The notes beneath the pieces are model-generated. The model worked only from the letters and a program-made list of their open reading frames with translations, was not told the origin of the DNA and did not search any database. From Cupriavidus consociatus (GTDB lineage Bacteria > Pseudomonadota > Gammaproteobacteria > Burkholderiales > Burkholderiaceae): a DNA stretch of 64,000 bases. The stretch lies in NCBI RefSeq assembly GCF_017814975.1, contig NZ_JAGIQA010000028.1:1-64000 (forward strand). The letters run 5' to 3'. This document shows positions 53,791 through 63,462 of this stretch, piece by piece. Both the position numbers and the translations under genes were made by a program. Each line of letters starts with the position of its first letter. The stretch's first letter is position 1.

Positions 53791-55380
53791 ATGCCGCATT
53801 CAATCCGCGTTCCTCCGGAAACCGTCAAGAAGTGGCAAGAGATTGTCGACCTTCTCGCAGAGATCATGCACGTTCCTTCCGCCCTGATCATGCAAATCGG
53901 GCCCCCAAATATTGAAGTCTTCGTGTCGAGCGAATCCGAAGGGAATCCTTACGAGGCGGCTGAAACTGCGGCTTTAGACACGGGGCTTTATTGCGAAACC
54001 GTGATGAAGACGCGCCAACCCCTGCTTGTGCCTGACGCGCTTCAGGACGAAGCGTGGAAATCGAACCCCGATATCAAGCTGGGGATGATCTCGTACCTGG
54101 GTGTTCCCATCACCTGGCCCGATGGCGAGATATTCGGGACGATCTGCGTGCTCGACAAAAGAAGAAACGACTATAGCGAGTTGTTTCTCAGACTTCTGCT
54201 ACTGTGTCGCGACGTGTTGCAGGCTGACCTGGGTGCGTTGACAGCACTGAACAGGCAGCTCGAAGAGCGCGAAGCAAAAATCCAGCGGCTGGTCGACGCC
54301 GACATTATCGGGATCTTCATCTGGGAATTCGGCAGCCGGATTATCGATGCCAATGACGCGTTTCTGCGCATCGTCGGTTACGAACGCGAGGATCTCGCTT
54401 CCGGCCGCCTCAGCTGGACCGACCTGACCCCGCCGGATTGGCTCGATCGCGATCTCCAGCAATGGCTACCGGAGCTCAAGCGCACTGGCCGCCTGCAGCC
54501 GTTCGAAAAGGAGTATTTCCGCAAGGACGGCAGCCGCGCGCCAGTGCTGATCGGGGTGGCAAGCTTCGACGAGAGCGCGAACCAAGGCGTCGCCTTCGTG
54601 CTCGATCTGACCGAACGTAAGCGCGCCGAGGTAGAAGCGCGAGAAAGCGAGTGCCGCTACCGCGAGATCGAGGCTGCGCTGGCGCATGCCAACCGCATCA
54701 CAACCATGGGGCAGCTCACGGCATCGATCAGCCATGAGCTGAAACAGCCGATGAGCGCTTGCGCCGCCAATGCCGAGGCGGGTCTACGCTGGTTGTGCGC
54801 ACAGCCACCGAATCTGGACGAAGTCGGACAAGCGCTGGAGCGGATCACCAAAGACGCAAAGCGCGCCGGCGAGATGATGAACCGCATACGCGGTCTCGTC
54901 AGAAACACCCCAATGGACAAGGAACGGGTGCAGATCAACGACGCGATTGAAGAGGTCATCGCCCTGACGCGCGCTGAGGCGATCAAAAACAATATTGCTG
55001 TGCGGATGGCGCTTTCAGAAGGTTTGCCGCTGGTACAAGGAGACCGAATACAACTCCAGCAGGCAATGCTGAACCTGATCCTCAACGCCATTGAAGCGAT
55101 GTGCGCCACTGACGATGAACCGCGAGAACTGACGATCAGCACCGGCCAGGATGAATCTGGAGGTGTCGTTGTCACGGTGTGCGATTCAGGGCCGGGTGTC
55201 GCGCCGGAGAATGCCGAGCGCATCTTTGACCCGTTCTGCACAACCAAGGCCGGCGGAATGGGCATGGGATTGTCCATTTGCCGCTCGATAGTGCAGGCCC
55301 ACGGAGGAACGCTACGGCTGAATACGAACGGACCTCGTGGCGCTGAATTTCAGTTCACTGTGCCCAAGAGCCAGGGATAG
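53791..55380 (+). CDS. GAF-PAS histidine kinase
   Basis: 529 residues. GAF domain about 10-155 (ISYLGVPITWPDGEIFGTIC near 98-117), PAS about 168-280 (IIDANDAFLRIVGYEREDL), then HisKA with H315 (SISHELKQP) and HATPase (LNLILNAIEAM, CDSGPGVAP, GMGMGLSICRSIVQAHGG). From the PAS onward it is paralogous to the end of the 1848-residue kinase. Cytosolic. No cognate regulator is adjacent, so it may share the FixJ-type regulator at 42630. Confidence 0.9.
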   Translation: MPHSIRVPPETVKKWQEIVDLLAEIMHVPSALIMQIGPPNIEVFVSSESEGNPYEAAETAALDTGLYCETVMKTRQPLLVPDALQDEAWKSNPDIKLGMISYLGVPITWPDGEIFGTICVLDKRRNDYSELFLRLLLLCRDVLQADLGALTALNRQLEEREAKIQRLVDADIIGIFIWEFGSRIIDANDAFLRIVGYEREDLASGRLSWTDLTPPDWLDRDLQQWLPELKRTGRLQPFEKEYFRKDGSRAPVLIGVASFDESANQGVAFVLDLTERKRAEVEARESECRYREIEAALAHANRITTMGQLTASISHELKQPMSACAANAEAGLRWLCAQPPNLDEVGQALERITKDAKRAGEMMNRIRGLVRNTPMDKERVQINDAIEEVIALTRAEAIKNNIAVRMALSEGLPLVQGDRIQLQQAMLNLILNAIEAMCATDDEPRELTISTGQDESGGVVVTVCDSGPGVAPENAERIFDPFCTTKAGGMGMGLSICRSIVQAHGGTLRLNTNGPRGAEFQFTVPKSQG

Positions 55381-55806
55381 CTGATGGGCGGCGACGCCCG
55401 CCTTGACCGCGCCCCGACGAGGTGTCGCACCGGAATCTGGGGGCCGTATGTGCCGCGAAAGGACGTCGAGCAGGTACGGCGAGCGCTCTACACCCTCCAG
55501 GAGACAATCACGCGTTGACCCGAGCCGGCGAAACGCTGACGGATATCGCCGGAAGCCTTCACCGAACACGATGCCATACCTGCTCGACCGGCATACGACA
55601 GCATCCCTCATGGCCATGCAGTACTACCCAGGCATGAGTAACCCGATACTTGGCATGACGGCCTGATCCGTCAGGGGCATCCATCAATACCCACGTTTAA
55701 TGGATTCACCCCGCCTGACCTTCCAGAATAAGACGGACCGAGCTGCACTGCTGTCATGGGGACAGTGGAAACACGGCACGGTATCGCCTCAGGAGGCTCA
55801 AGCACC
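55381..55806. other. Intergenic region
   Basis: No supported gene. Promoter of the acetoacetate decarboxylase-type operon should be here; a good ribosome site (caggaggctc) precedes the ATG at 55807. Confidence 0.4.
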
Positions 55807-56550
55807 ATGGACGTCAAGACCATCCGGGAGCGAGCGTTTGCCACGCCGCTAGTCAGCCCGGCCTACCCGATGGGGCCGTATCGCTTTCTTCATCGGGAGT
55901 TCTTTCTCATCTCGTACCGCACTGACCCGGACCTGCTGCGTGCAGTCGTGCCAGAGCCGCTGGAAATCGCCGAGCCGGTGGTGCACTACGAGTTCATCCG
56001 CATGCCCGACTCGACCGGCTTTGGCGACTACACCGAATCCGGCCAGGTGATCCCGGTCATGTACCAGGGGCGGCGCGGCACCTACACCCACGCAATGTTC
56101 CTCGATGACCATCCGCCGCTGGCCGCCGGGCGCGAGTTGTGGGGATTCCCGAAGAAGCTGGCCAGCCCGCGGCTCGCCGTCGAGACCGATACGCTGCTGG
56201 GTACGCTCGACTATGGCCCGGTCCGGGTGGCGACAGGCACGATGGGCTACAAGCACCAGGCAATCGACAAAAGCGTGGTTCGAGACGCCCTCGCCAATAC
56301 GCCAAACTTTCTGCTCAAGATCCTGCCGCATGTCGATGGTACGGCCCGTGTCTGCGAGCTGGTCTGCTATTTCCTCAAGGACGTTGATGTCAAGGGCGCA
56401 TGGACCGGCCCGGCAGCGCTGTCCCTCTTCCCACACGCACTGGCACCAGTTGCATCGCTGCCGGTACTCGAAGTCATTGGCGCCAGGCACTACATCGCCG
56501 ACCTGACGCTGGGGCTTGGCGAGGTCGTCCACGACTACCTGCAGTCGTGA
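55807..56550 (+). CDS. Acetoacetate decarboxylase-like protein
   Basis: 247 residues. GRELWGFPKKLASPRL near 100-115 contains the Schiff-base lysine region of acetoacetate decarboxylases, and HYEFIRMPDSTGFGDYTE near 59-76 the conserved Arg/Glu site. It would convert acetoacetate to acetone and CO2. First gene of a likely operon with 3-hydroxybutyrate dehydrogenase (53 bp downstream). Confidence 0.9.
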   Translation: MDVKTIRERAFATPLVSPAYPMGPYRFLHREFFLISYRTDPDLLRAVVPEPLEIAEPVVHYEFIRMPDSTGFGDYTESGQVIPVMYQGRRGTYTHAMFLDDHPPLAAGRELWGFPKKLASPRLAVETDTLLGTLDYGPVRVATGTMGYKHQAIDKSVVRDALANTPNFLLKILPHVDGTARVCELVCYFLKDVDVKGAWTGPAALSLFPHALAPVASLPVLEVIGARHYIADLTLGLGEVVHDYLQS

Positions 56551-56603
56551 CAGGCATCGCGCAGCAACCTGGTACACCATCTCACCACTCCCGGAGAATG
56601 AAC

Positions 56604-57386
56604 ATGAAGCTTCAAGGCAAATCGGCTATCGTGACCGGCGCCGCCAGCGGCATCGGCAAGGCTATCGCAGAACTGCTGGCCAGCGAAGGTGCGGCAGTGG
56701 CCGTCGCTGACCTGAATGAGGACGCCAGCCGCAGGGTCGCCGAAGCGATTGAGGCCCGTGGCGGCCATGCCATGGGCGTTGCCATGGATGTCACCGACGA
56801 GGCCGCCGTTGATCGTGCGACGCAGGCCGTGGCGGACCGGTTCGGCGGCGTCGACATCCTGGTGTCCAATGCCGGCATCCAGATCGTCAATCCGGTGCAC
56901 GAATACAGCTTCGCGGACTGGAAGCGCATGCAGGAGATTCACCTTGACGGCGCCTTCCTGACCACGCGCGCCGCGCTCAGGCATATGTACCGCGACAACC
57001 ACGGCGGCACCGTCATCTACATGGGTTCGGTCCACTCCCATGAGGCCTCGCCGCTCAAATGTGCTTACGTGACCGCCAAACACGGATTGCTGGGCCTGGC
57101 GCGCGTGGTGGCCAAGGAAGGTGGCGCGCGCAATGTCCGCTCACATGTCATCTGCCCTGGCTTTGTCCGCACGCCGCTGGTCGACAAGCAGATTCCGGAA
57201 CAGGCGCGTGAGCTCGGCATCGGCGAAGAGGAAGTCGTACGGCGCGTGATGCTGGGCGGCACCGTCGATGGCGTCTTCACCACCGTGGACGACGTCGCGC
57301 AGACCGCCCTGTTCCTGTGTACCTATCCTTCGGCCGCGTTGACCGGACAGTCGTTCGTGGTGAGCCACGGCTGGTACATGCAATAA
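56604..57386 (+). CDS. bdhA: 3-hydroxybutyrate dehydrogenase (SDR)
   Basis: 260 residues from the ATG at 56604; an upstream in-frame ATG at 56598 is too close to the ggag ribosome site. SDR motifs: TGAASGIGKAIAELL near 11-25, NAGIQIVNPVHEY near 89-101, S138 region (MGSVHSHEAS) and YVTAKHG (catalytic YxxxK) near 152-158. Length and the HSHEASPLKCAYVTAKHGLL segment match D-3-hydroxybutyrate dehydrogenase. It makes or uses acetoacetate, the substrate of the upstream gene. Confidence 0.92.
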   Translation: MKLQGKSAIVTGAASGIGKAIAELLASEGAAVAVADLNEDASRRVAEAIEARGGHAMGVAMDVTDEAAVDRATQAVADRFGGVDILVSNAGIQIVNPVHEYSFADWKRMQEIHLDGAFLTTRAALRHMYRDNHGGTVIYMGSVHSHEASPLKCAYVTAKHGLLGLARVVAKEGGARNVRSHVICPGFVRTPLVDKQIPEQARELGIGEEEVVRRVMLGGTVDGVFTTVDDVAQTALFLCTYPSAALTGQSFVVSHGWYMQ

Positions 57387-57446
57387 GCGCGGGATGTCCA
57401 CTCCGGTGATTGCCCCCCGGGGCGGCACGCGCATCAGGAGAACACC

Positions 57447-58664
57447 ATGTTTTACGAAAGACAAGACTTGCAGGGCAGTTCAGGCGCCGCGAGGATCAAG
57501 GCCGAAGTGGATCGCGGCTACGCCGTACGGGCACTGGTCCTGCAGGGCGGCGGCGCCCTCGGCTCCTACCAGGGAGGCGTCTACCAGGGCCTTGCCGAGG
57601 CCGGCATCGAGCCGAACTGGATCGCGGGCATCTCCATTGGTGCGCTGAACGCGGCAATTCTCGCCGGCAACGCTCCGGCGCATCGCGTCACGAAACTGCG
57701 CGAATTCTGGGAGCATATCTGCCGGCAACCCTGGCTTCCCAGCCTGGTCCCGTACGACACGATCGCGGATACCGCGCAGCATTGGCCGGACCCGCTGCGT
57801 ATCTGGTTCGATGGCATCGAGGCCGCTCGCGCGCTGGTGGAGGGACAGCGCGGGTTCTTCTCCCCTCGCCTCTGGCCTGCGCCGTTCGCGCAGTCAGCGG
57901 GCGCGCACGGCGCCAGTTACTACGACACGCGACCGCTGAAGGCCACGCTCGAGCGCTTTGCCGATTTCGACCGGATCAACCACCATGCCGAGATGCGCGT
58001 GTCGGTAGGGGCCGTGAACGTGCGCACGGGCAATTTCGTGTACTTCGACAATACGCAGACCAGGCTGCGCGCCGAACACTTCATGGCGTCGGGCGCATTG
58101 CCGCCGGGCTTTCCCGCGGTGGAGATCGACGGTGAATTCTATTGGGATGGCGGCCTGGTTTCCAACACGCCGCTTTCCGCCATCCTGAAGGCAAGACCAA
58201 GGCGCAACGCGCTGATCTTCCAGGTCGACCTGTGGAGCGCACGCGGACAGGTGCCCGAGGATCTGATGGCGGTGGCAGCGCGCCAGAAGGATGTCCAGTA
58301 TTCAAGCCGGACGCGCTTCATCACCGACTATATGAGCGAACAGCAGAACTTCCGGCGCCTGCTCAGCGATGTGCTGGCACTGGTACCGCCCGCACGCCGG
58401 CATAGCGAGGCCTTCCAGCGTGCCGCGGCCGATGCCTGCGACGCCCGCCGCAATGTCATCCAGCTGGTCTACCGCGACAAATCCTTTGAAGGCAGCGCCA
58501 AGGACTTTCAGTTCGGGCCGCTGACCATGATGGAGCACTGGGCCAGCGGACTGGAAGACATCCGCGGGACGCTGCAGCATCCCGAATGGCTTGCCATGCC
58601 GACGCACGAAAACCCGTTCGTCACGCATGACATCCACCGGCGGCACGCCGAGCTCAGTCAGTGA
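57447..58664 (+). CDS. Patatin-like phospholipase/lipase with DUF3734
   Basis: 405 residues. Oxyanion hole LQGGGALGSYQGG near 31-43, nucleophile motif GISIG near 61-65 (Ser) and DGGLVSNTPL near 234-243 (catalytic Asp). The C-terminal DUF3734-like part is usual in patatins next to 3-hydroxybutyrate dehydrogenase in betaproteobacteria. It may hydrolyse lipids or PHB-related esters. Third gene of the ketone-body cluster, 60 bp after bdhA. Confidence 0.9.
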   Translation: MFYERQDLQGSSGAARIKAEVDRGYAVRALVLQGGGALGSYQGGVYQGLAEAGIEPNWIAGISIGALNAAILAGNAPAHRVTKLREFWEHICRQPWLPSLVPYDTIADTAQHWPDPLRIWFDGIEAARALVEGQRGFFSPRLWPAPFAQSAGAHGASYYDTRPLKATLERFADFDRINHHAEMRVSVGAVNVRTGNFVYFDNTQTRLRAEHFMASGALPPGFPAVEIDGEFYWDGGLVSNTPLSAILKARPRRNALIFQVDLWSARGQVPEDLMAVAARQKDVQYSSRTRFITDYMSEQQNFRRLLSDVLALVPPARRHSEAFQRAAADACDARRNVIQLVYRDKSFEGSAKDFQFGPLTMMEHWASGLEDIRGTLQHPEWLAMPTHENPFVTHDIHRRHAELSQ

Positions 58665-58861
58665 ACGGCCATGAGCTGCGGCACCACGGCAATGCCATGA
58701 CGCGGTGCCGCTGATGGTACAGCACCATGCTGCAGCAAATGCAGCATAGGCTTCGGCACAGGGACCCGGTAGTGCCGCGGCGGTGCGTAAGCTGTTGTCG
58801 ATTCGGCGCCAATCGCGGCACCAATCCCAACCCTGGCCATCGCACATTTAGTATGAAACGG

Positions 58862-59290
58862 TCACAACGCTGTGTATGCCGTCGCGGGTCTCTTTGCATA
58901 AGGGCAAAGGCGCTCGGTATGGCGGATGAGTTTCTCCGCGACATGCCGCTCCACGCCCGTAGCGCGGATGCGGACGTCGGTGCTCAGGGCGTAGCTGCCA
59001 TCGACGGGGTCACGGCCGAAGGACACTTTGACCGCTACCTCGGCATCCTCGATGTCGATTTGCGCGCGCTGCGCGATAAGACTCAATGCGCCGTGGAAGC
59101 AGGCGGCGTAGGCTGCCGCAAACAGCTGCTCGGGATTGGTGCCGCTGCCCGGCCAGCCAAGCGCACGAGGCAACCGCAGGTCGAGCACGAGATTGCCATC
59201 GTCCGATTTCGCGACACCGGAGGCGCGCCCGTGCGCGCACTCTCCTCCCGATACCGTGACCGCTGTACAGCGCGGTGAATCCCTGGCCTC
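58862..59290 (-). pseudogene. Ohr/OsmC-family protein, altered N-terminus
   Basis: From about CTAVTVSGGE on, the frame is a good Ohr: NLVLDLRLPRALGWPGSGTN, PEQLFAAAYAACFHGALSLI (first redox Cys) and RHTERLCPYAK (second Cys) are all present. The first ~15 residues and the start codon of Ohr are missing; the open frame continues upstream to 59377 in sequence that belongs to an SDR-type gene in another frame. So it is either expressed from an unusual start or a fusion remnant. Ohr reduces organic hydroperoxides. Confidence 0.7.
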
Positions 59291-59299
59291 GGTATCGAT

Positions 59300-59555
59300 C
59301 GAGCAGGGCGTCGAAGGTGATGCGCCCGAGGCGCGTCCCGCCTTTCGGAACGAACGTGCCTTCCTGGAGCTCGGCACCGAAGTAGCGCGCGGCCGGATCG
59401 GTCGTGGCGATGCGCGGGTCGCCGATGGCCTCCAGGTAATGTTTCATGAGGTCGCTCATCTTGAAACGCTCAGGCCCGGCGATCTCGACGATGCCATTGA
59501 CCGACGCGGCAACGGCGCTATCCGCCACCGCGTGCGCGACGTCGACGATCTTCAT
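59300..59555 (-). pseudogene. NmrA-like SDR protein, C-terminal remnant
   Basis: Starts with its own ribosome site (gagaag) and ATG at 59555: MKIVDVAHAVADSAVAASVN, GIVEIAGPERFKMSDLMKHY and ARYFGAELQEGTFVP, the last third of an atypical SDR. The NAD-binding start is absent. The frame runs on past 59300 into Ohr DNA out of frame. A deletion joined the two genes. Confidence 0.65.
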
Positions 59556-59741
59556 GCTGCTTCTCCTCGATGGGGTGGAACGTATCCACACCCATGCTAG
59601 GTAAAGCAGTGACGCCCCGCCAGATCGACCAGGACGACACGATGTTTCCCGTTTGGCACCAATCCGGATACGGACACCTCGCTGCCGCCTGCCCCAATGC
59701 CAGTGAGTTTGAAGGTACGTTGTGCGGGCGTAGCCGGGAAG

Positions 59742-60713
59742 TCAGCGATTCGCTTTCACTCGGTAATCGCTGGGAGAATGCCCGAAGTGCCTTTGAAAGG
59801 CCGCACGCATGCGCTCTTCGTTACCAAAGCCACACTCGCGCGCGATCTGGTCGACCGCCCGGTGCTGGTCCTGCAGCAGGCGCCGCGCCGCTTCCAACCG
59901 GAAATGCTCGACGCTTTTCGCCGGAGTGCGCCCTGTCTTCTGCTTGTAGACCCGCGCAAAATTCCGCGGGCTCATGCCGACGCGGCCAGCTAGCTGCTCG
60001 ACGGAGAGTTCCTCCCGGGACAGGTTCTGGACGATCCACAGATGCAGCGTATCGAAGACCGGCACCTGCCGGCTTTGCGAAATCAGCAGCTCGCTGAGCT
60101 GGGGTTGCGCACCCGGCCGTTTCATGTAGACCGCAAGCTCCTTCGCTGTATTCAGCGCCACCTCGTGGCCATAGTCTTCCTCGACCATGGCCAGCGCCAG
60201 GTCGATGCCGGTGGCAACGCCGGCGGAGGTCCAGAGATGTTGCTGCTGGACGAAAATCGCCTCCGGGTCCAGTTCCACCGTCGGAAACAGTTCGCGGAAC
60301 CTGTCGAGCATTGCCCAATGCGTGGTGGCGCGCTTGCCATCGAGTATGCCCGCGTATGCCAACAGGAAGGCCCCACTGCATACCGATGCCATGCGCCGGA
60401 CTTCGCTCGATGCGGTGGTCAACCACGCAATCAGCAGCCTGGAGTCCTTCGAAACCTGAAGCATGTTCGGGGACCCCGGCACCACGATTGTGTCGACCAG
60501 TCTCCTGTCGAACGATGCCAATGCCACAGTCTGCATCGAGGTGCCTTCCGCCGCCGCGACGACGCCGCCCGACATGCTGGCGGTATGGCAGCGATAACCC
60601 GCCATGCCCCGCTCACGCGCGTGATTGGAGGCAGCCCAGAACACAGTCTTGGGACCGGCGAGATCAAGCAGGCTCACATCCGGATAGGCCACGAAAACAA
60701 CGTTACGCGGCAT
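59742..60713 (-). CDS. GlxA-type AraC-family regulator
   Basis: 323 residues from the ATG at 60713 (longer frame to 60758). N-terminal DJ-1/PfpI-like domain (VVFVAYPDVSLLDLAGPKTV near 5-24; ASVCSGAFLLAYAGILDGKR near 108-127, with the Cys of the nucleophile elbow) and C-terminal AraC double HTH (SVEQLAGRVGMSPRNFARVY and VDQIARECGFGNEERMRAAF). Such GlxA-like proteins usually activate nearby catabolic genes; which ones here is not clear. It starts 4 bp after the CBS-like gene. Confidence 0.88.
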   Translation of the reverse strand: MPRNVVFVAYPDVSLLDLAGPKTVFWAASNHARERGMAGYRCHTASMSGGVVAAAEGTSMQTVALASFDRRLVDTIVVPGSPNMLQVSKDSRLLIAWLTTASSEVRRMASVCSGAFLLAYAGILDGKRATTHWAMLDRFRELFPTVELDPEAIFVQQQHLWTSAGVATGIDLALAMVEEDYGHEVALNTAKELAVYMKRPGAQPQLSELLISQSRQVPVFDTLHLWIVQNLSREELSVEQLAGRVGMSPRNFARVYKQKTGRTPAKSVEHFRLEAARRLLQDQHRAVDQIARECGFGNEERMRAAFQRHFGHSPSDYRVKANR

Positions 60714-60717
60714 CTGT

Positions 60718-61551
60718 TCAATGGCCCGTGGTATGAGCGGCGGTGGAATCAGGGCCATGACTGGAGTCGTTGAAATTCAGCGATGGTATGCGATCTGAAC
60801 GATCTTGAACAGGAGAGGCGCCGGCCGCTGTCATGCCCGTCGCCCCCGCAGCGGCGATGACCCTCAGCATGGCAAGCCGGTCCACCAGTCCAAGGTATGC
60901 ACCATTCCGTGTCACAACGAACGGATTCACCGTGTCCACGTGCGGGTCACGCGCCAGTGCCATCGCCAGCTCGGTGGCGCTTGCTTCGATGCACAGACAG
61001 TGCGGCGAATGGGAAATGAACTGCATGCAGTTCTCCCGATGGATCCACAGGCGATAGCACGGCAACCATACGACATCCGCGATCAGCTGCTTGCAGCTGA
61101 CACCAATCGGCTCATCCTCCGCCAACAGGGCAATCGTGCTCGCGGCCGGATGCCGCGAAAAGATCTGCAGGACTTCCCCCAGGCATTTCGTGTGCTGTAC
61201 GCCGGGTATGCGAAGCAAGATTGGCGCCAGGAGCGTTGTGCCATCATCCGGCTGCGTAGGTTTCCCCCAGACATGTCTTCTCGCATCATCGAATCGAAAC
61301 CGCCATCGGATTGCATCGGCATGGCGTGATGGTTTGGAATGATCACCGGGGGGCAGGCCCGCATGAACCTTCCACTTCTCCGGGTCTGGCGTCACTGCGT
61401 CGGGACGCGGTTGACGTGAGTCTAGATAATCGCCACATGAAGGGTCAAGACACCTGGATGTAGCAACGGCGTTTCCACTTTCGCACCAATCCCCGATAAA
61501 GCCCACCCCGTGTGGCAGGGCCGCTGGCGGTTTGGCAGAAAATCTGGGCAC
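60718..61551 (-). CDS. CBS-domain-like protein, N-terminus uncertain
   Basis: 277 residues by the longest frame. Only the part from about 115 on is convincing: LQIFSRHPAASTIALLAEDE, PIGVSCKQLIADVVWLPCYR and NPFVVTRNGAYLGLVDRLAM look like the CBS-type domain that follows EAL or phosphorelay proteins. The first ~110 residues have no clear domain and may not be translated; the Met-rich start near HADAIRW is not decisive. The C-terminal 40 residues are low complexity. It may be a truncated signalling protein. Confidence 0.5.
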   Translation of the reverse strand: MPRFSAKPPAALPHGVGFIGDWCESGNAVATSRCLDPSCGDYLDSRQPRPDAVTPDPEKWKVHAGLPPGDHSKPSRHADAIRWRFRFDDARRHVWGKPTQPDDGTTLLAPILLRIPGVQHTKCLGEVLQIFSRHPAASTIALLAEDEPIGVSCKQLIADVVWLPCYRLWIHRENCMQFISHSPHCLCIEASATELAMALARDPHVDTVNPFVVTRNGAYLGLVDRLAMLRVIAAAGATGMTAAGASPVQDRSDRIPSLNFNDSSHGPDSTAAHTTGH

Positions 61552-61655
61552 GCTGTCATTTACGGCACAGCAGGGGCCTGATTAAGATCTGTGCAGTCGC
61601 CATCGGGGTATGAGGCGGCCTGGCGTTGCGGGTCATCGCCAGGCTGAACGCGGCC

Positions 61656-63317
61656 TCAGGCAGCGGCCAGCGTGGCAGCCAGGTAGGCGTGGATCTGTGC
61701 CACGACCGCGGCCCCCTCGCCCACCGCGGTGGCCACGCGTTTGGTCGATCCTGACCTGACATCACCGATGGCAAAAAGGCCGGGCACGCACGTCTGCAGC
61801 GAGCTGGTTGGCACGCCGGCATGTCTGCCTGTCTGCACGAAGCCCTTTTCATCGACACCAACCTCACAGCTACCTAACCAAGAGGTATTCGGCTCGGCGC
61901 CGGTAAACAGAAAGACATGCTGAACCCACATCATCTCCTTCTGGCCGGTATCGCGGCGGAGCAAGACAGCACCGCTAAGCCTGCCGTCGCCGGTCAGGTC
62001 CACCACGTCTGTCTGCGCATGCACCGTAATGTTGGGCTGCGCGGCAATCCGGTCGATCAGGTAGCGGGACATGCTTTGCTCGAGACCCAGTCCGCGAATC
62101 ACGATATGCACATGCGCGGCATGGGTTCCAAGGAATACCGCTGCCTGGCCCGCGGAGTTCCCGCCGCCGACCAGCACCACCTCTTGCTTCGCGCACAGCT
62201 TGCCCTCCACCGGGGAAGCCCAATAGTAGATGCCCCGGCCCTCGAACGACATCAGATTCGGAATAGGCGGGCGACGGTACGCAGCGCCGCTCGCGATAAT
62301 TACCGTGCGCGACTGTATCGTGTCACCTGCTTTGGTCCTCAGCCGATGCAGCGGACCGCACTCAAGCTGTGCCACTTCGATGGGACTGACGATATGCGCG
62401 CCGAACTTCTGCACTTGCGCATAGGCGTTTGCCGTCAACGCCTGGCCGGATATGCCCGCGGGGAATCCAAGGTAATTCTCTATGCGGGTACTGGCGGCAG
62501 CCTGCCCGCCGGGCGCCAGCGCATCTAGCACGATCACACCCAGTCCTTCCGATGCGGCATAGACTGCGGCGGCCAGGCCGGCCGGGCCCGCCCCGATGAT
62601 GGCGACGTCATAGATCCGGGTGCCGTCCAGTTCGGGAAGCAATCCAAGGCAGGACAGAATCTGCATGGTATCTGGACGCCGCAGGATCGTTCCGTTGGGA
62701 CAGATGACCAGAGGCAAATCCGCTTGGCAAGCATCAAACTTCTGAAGCACGCTCGCCGCATCCGCCTCACCGTTCAGGTCGAGAACCGAATAGGGATAGT
62801 GCTTGCGGCGCAGAAGTGCCTGGAGCTCAAGCATCGCAGGCTCCCCGTTCTGGCCGATCAGCGTCGGGCCGAGCCCGCGCTGGATCAGTGCGGCACGGCG
62901 CAGCATCATGGCCTGCATGATAAGTTCGCCCAGCGCGGCTTCCGCAACCATCAACGCCCGCAGGCATGCCGGGCGCACCACAATCGCCCGGACATCCTCC
63001 ATGGCGAGGCCGTCGATGAGCTCGGGCGTGCCGGCAAGTTGCCCGATTTCGGCCAGGAAATTCCCCGGACCATGCTGGACGACAACCGCACTGTCGCCAA
63101 CACCATCGCGCTGCACGATACGGATGCGCCCTTCCAACACCAGGATCATGCCGTTGGCCGGGTCGCCGGTGCGCACTACGTATTCGCCGGCGCGCCACGT
63201 CCTTTCGCTGCCGTAACGGGCGATTGTTTCGATCTCGCCCGCCGCCAGCGTTGGATACTTCTTCAGTTCGTCGCCAGACGCGGTGGCGACAGCGTGTTCG
63301 TTGGCGATGGAGCCCAT
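61656..63317 (-). CDS. cNMP-binding domain fused to thioredoxin-reductase-like flavoprotein
   Basis: 553 residues. A cyclic-nucleotide-binding domain about 25-145 (GEYVVRTGDPANGMILVLEG near 44-63), a thioredoxin-like linker around 160-225 (LDLNGEADAASVLQKFDACQ), then FAD site IIGAGPAGLAAAVYAASEGL near 236-255 and NAD site VVLVGGGNSAGQAAVFLG near 374-391. At the place of the CxxC of thioredoxin reductase it has YYWASPVEG, so disulfide chemistry by that pair is not possible. Divergent from the second LysR gene, which may control it. Confidence 0.88.
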   Translation of the reverse strand: MGSIANEHAVATASGDELKKYPTLAAGEIETIARYGSERTWRAGEYVVRTGDPANGMILVLEGRIRIVQRDGVGDSAVVVQHGPGNFLAEIGQLAGTPELIDGLAMEDVRAIVVRPACLRALMVAEAALGELIMQAMMLRRAALIQRGLGPTLIGQNGEPAMLELQALLRRKHYPYSVLDLNGEADAASVLQKFDACQADLPLVICPNGTILRRPDTMQILSCLGLLPELDGTRIYDVAIIGAGPAGLAAAVYAASEGLGVIVLDALAPGGQAAASTRIENYLGFPAGISGQALTANAYAQVQKFGAHIVSPIEVAQLECGPLHRLRTKAGDTIQSRTVIIASGAAYRRPPIPNLMSFEGRGIYYWASPVEGKLCAKQEVVLVGGGNSAGQAAVFLGTHAAHVHIVIRGLGLEQSMSRYLIDRIAAQPNITVHAQTDVVDLTGDGRLSGAVLLRRDTGQKEMMWVQHVFLFTGAEPNTSWLGSCEVGVDEKGFVQTGRHAGVPTSSLQTCVPGLFAIGDVRSGSTKRVATAVGEGAAVVAQIHAYLAATLAAA

Positions 63318-63389
63318 GGCTGCAAATCCTGCGTTGGTATATGCATCCAGCCTAGCAGTCGAGCCGCTGGAATTCAGTCATGCATAGCG

Positions 63390-63406
63390 AGGTATGCGTA
63401 ATACCT
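63390..63406. promoter_or_regulatory. LysR-type palindrome
   Basis: aggtat-gcgta-atacct, a 6-bp-arm palindrome of the T-N11-A class, between the divergent flavoprotein and LysR genes and 57 bp before the latter's ATG. Fits a LysR binding site controlling both. Confidence 0.5.
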
Positions 63407-63462
63407 ATGTATATCGGCATAGTGTTGAAGGAAGCTTCGAAAATAACCTTGGGACAGCAAAC

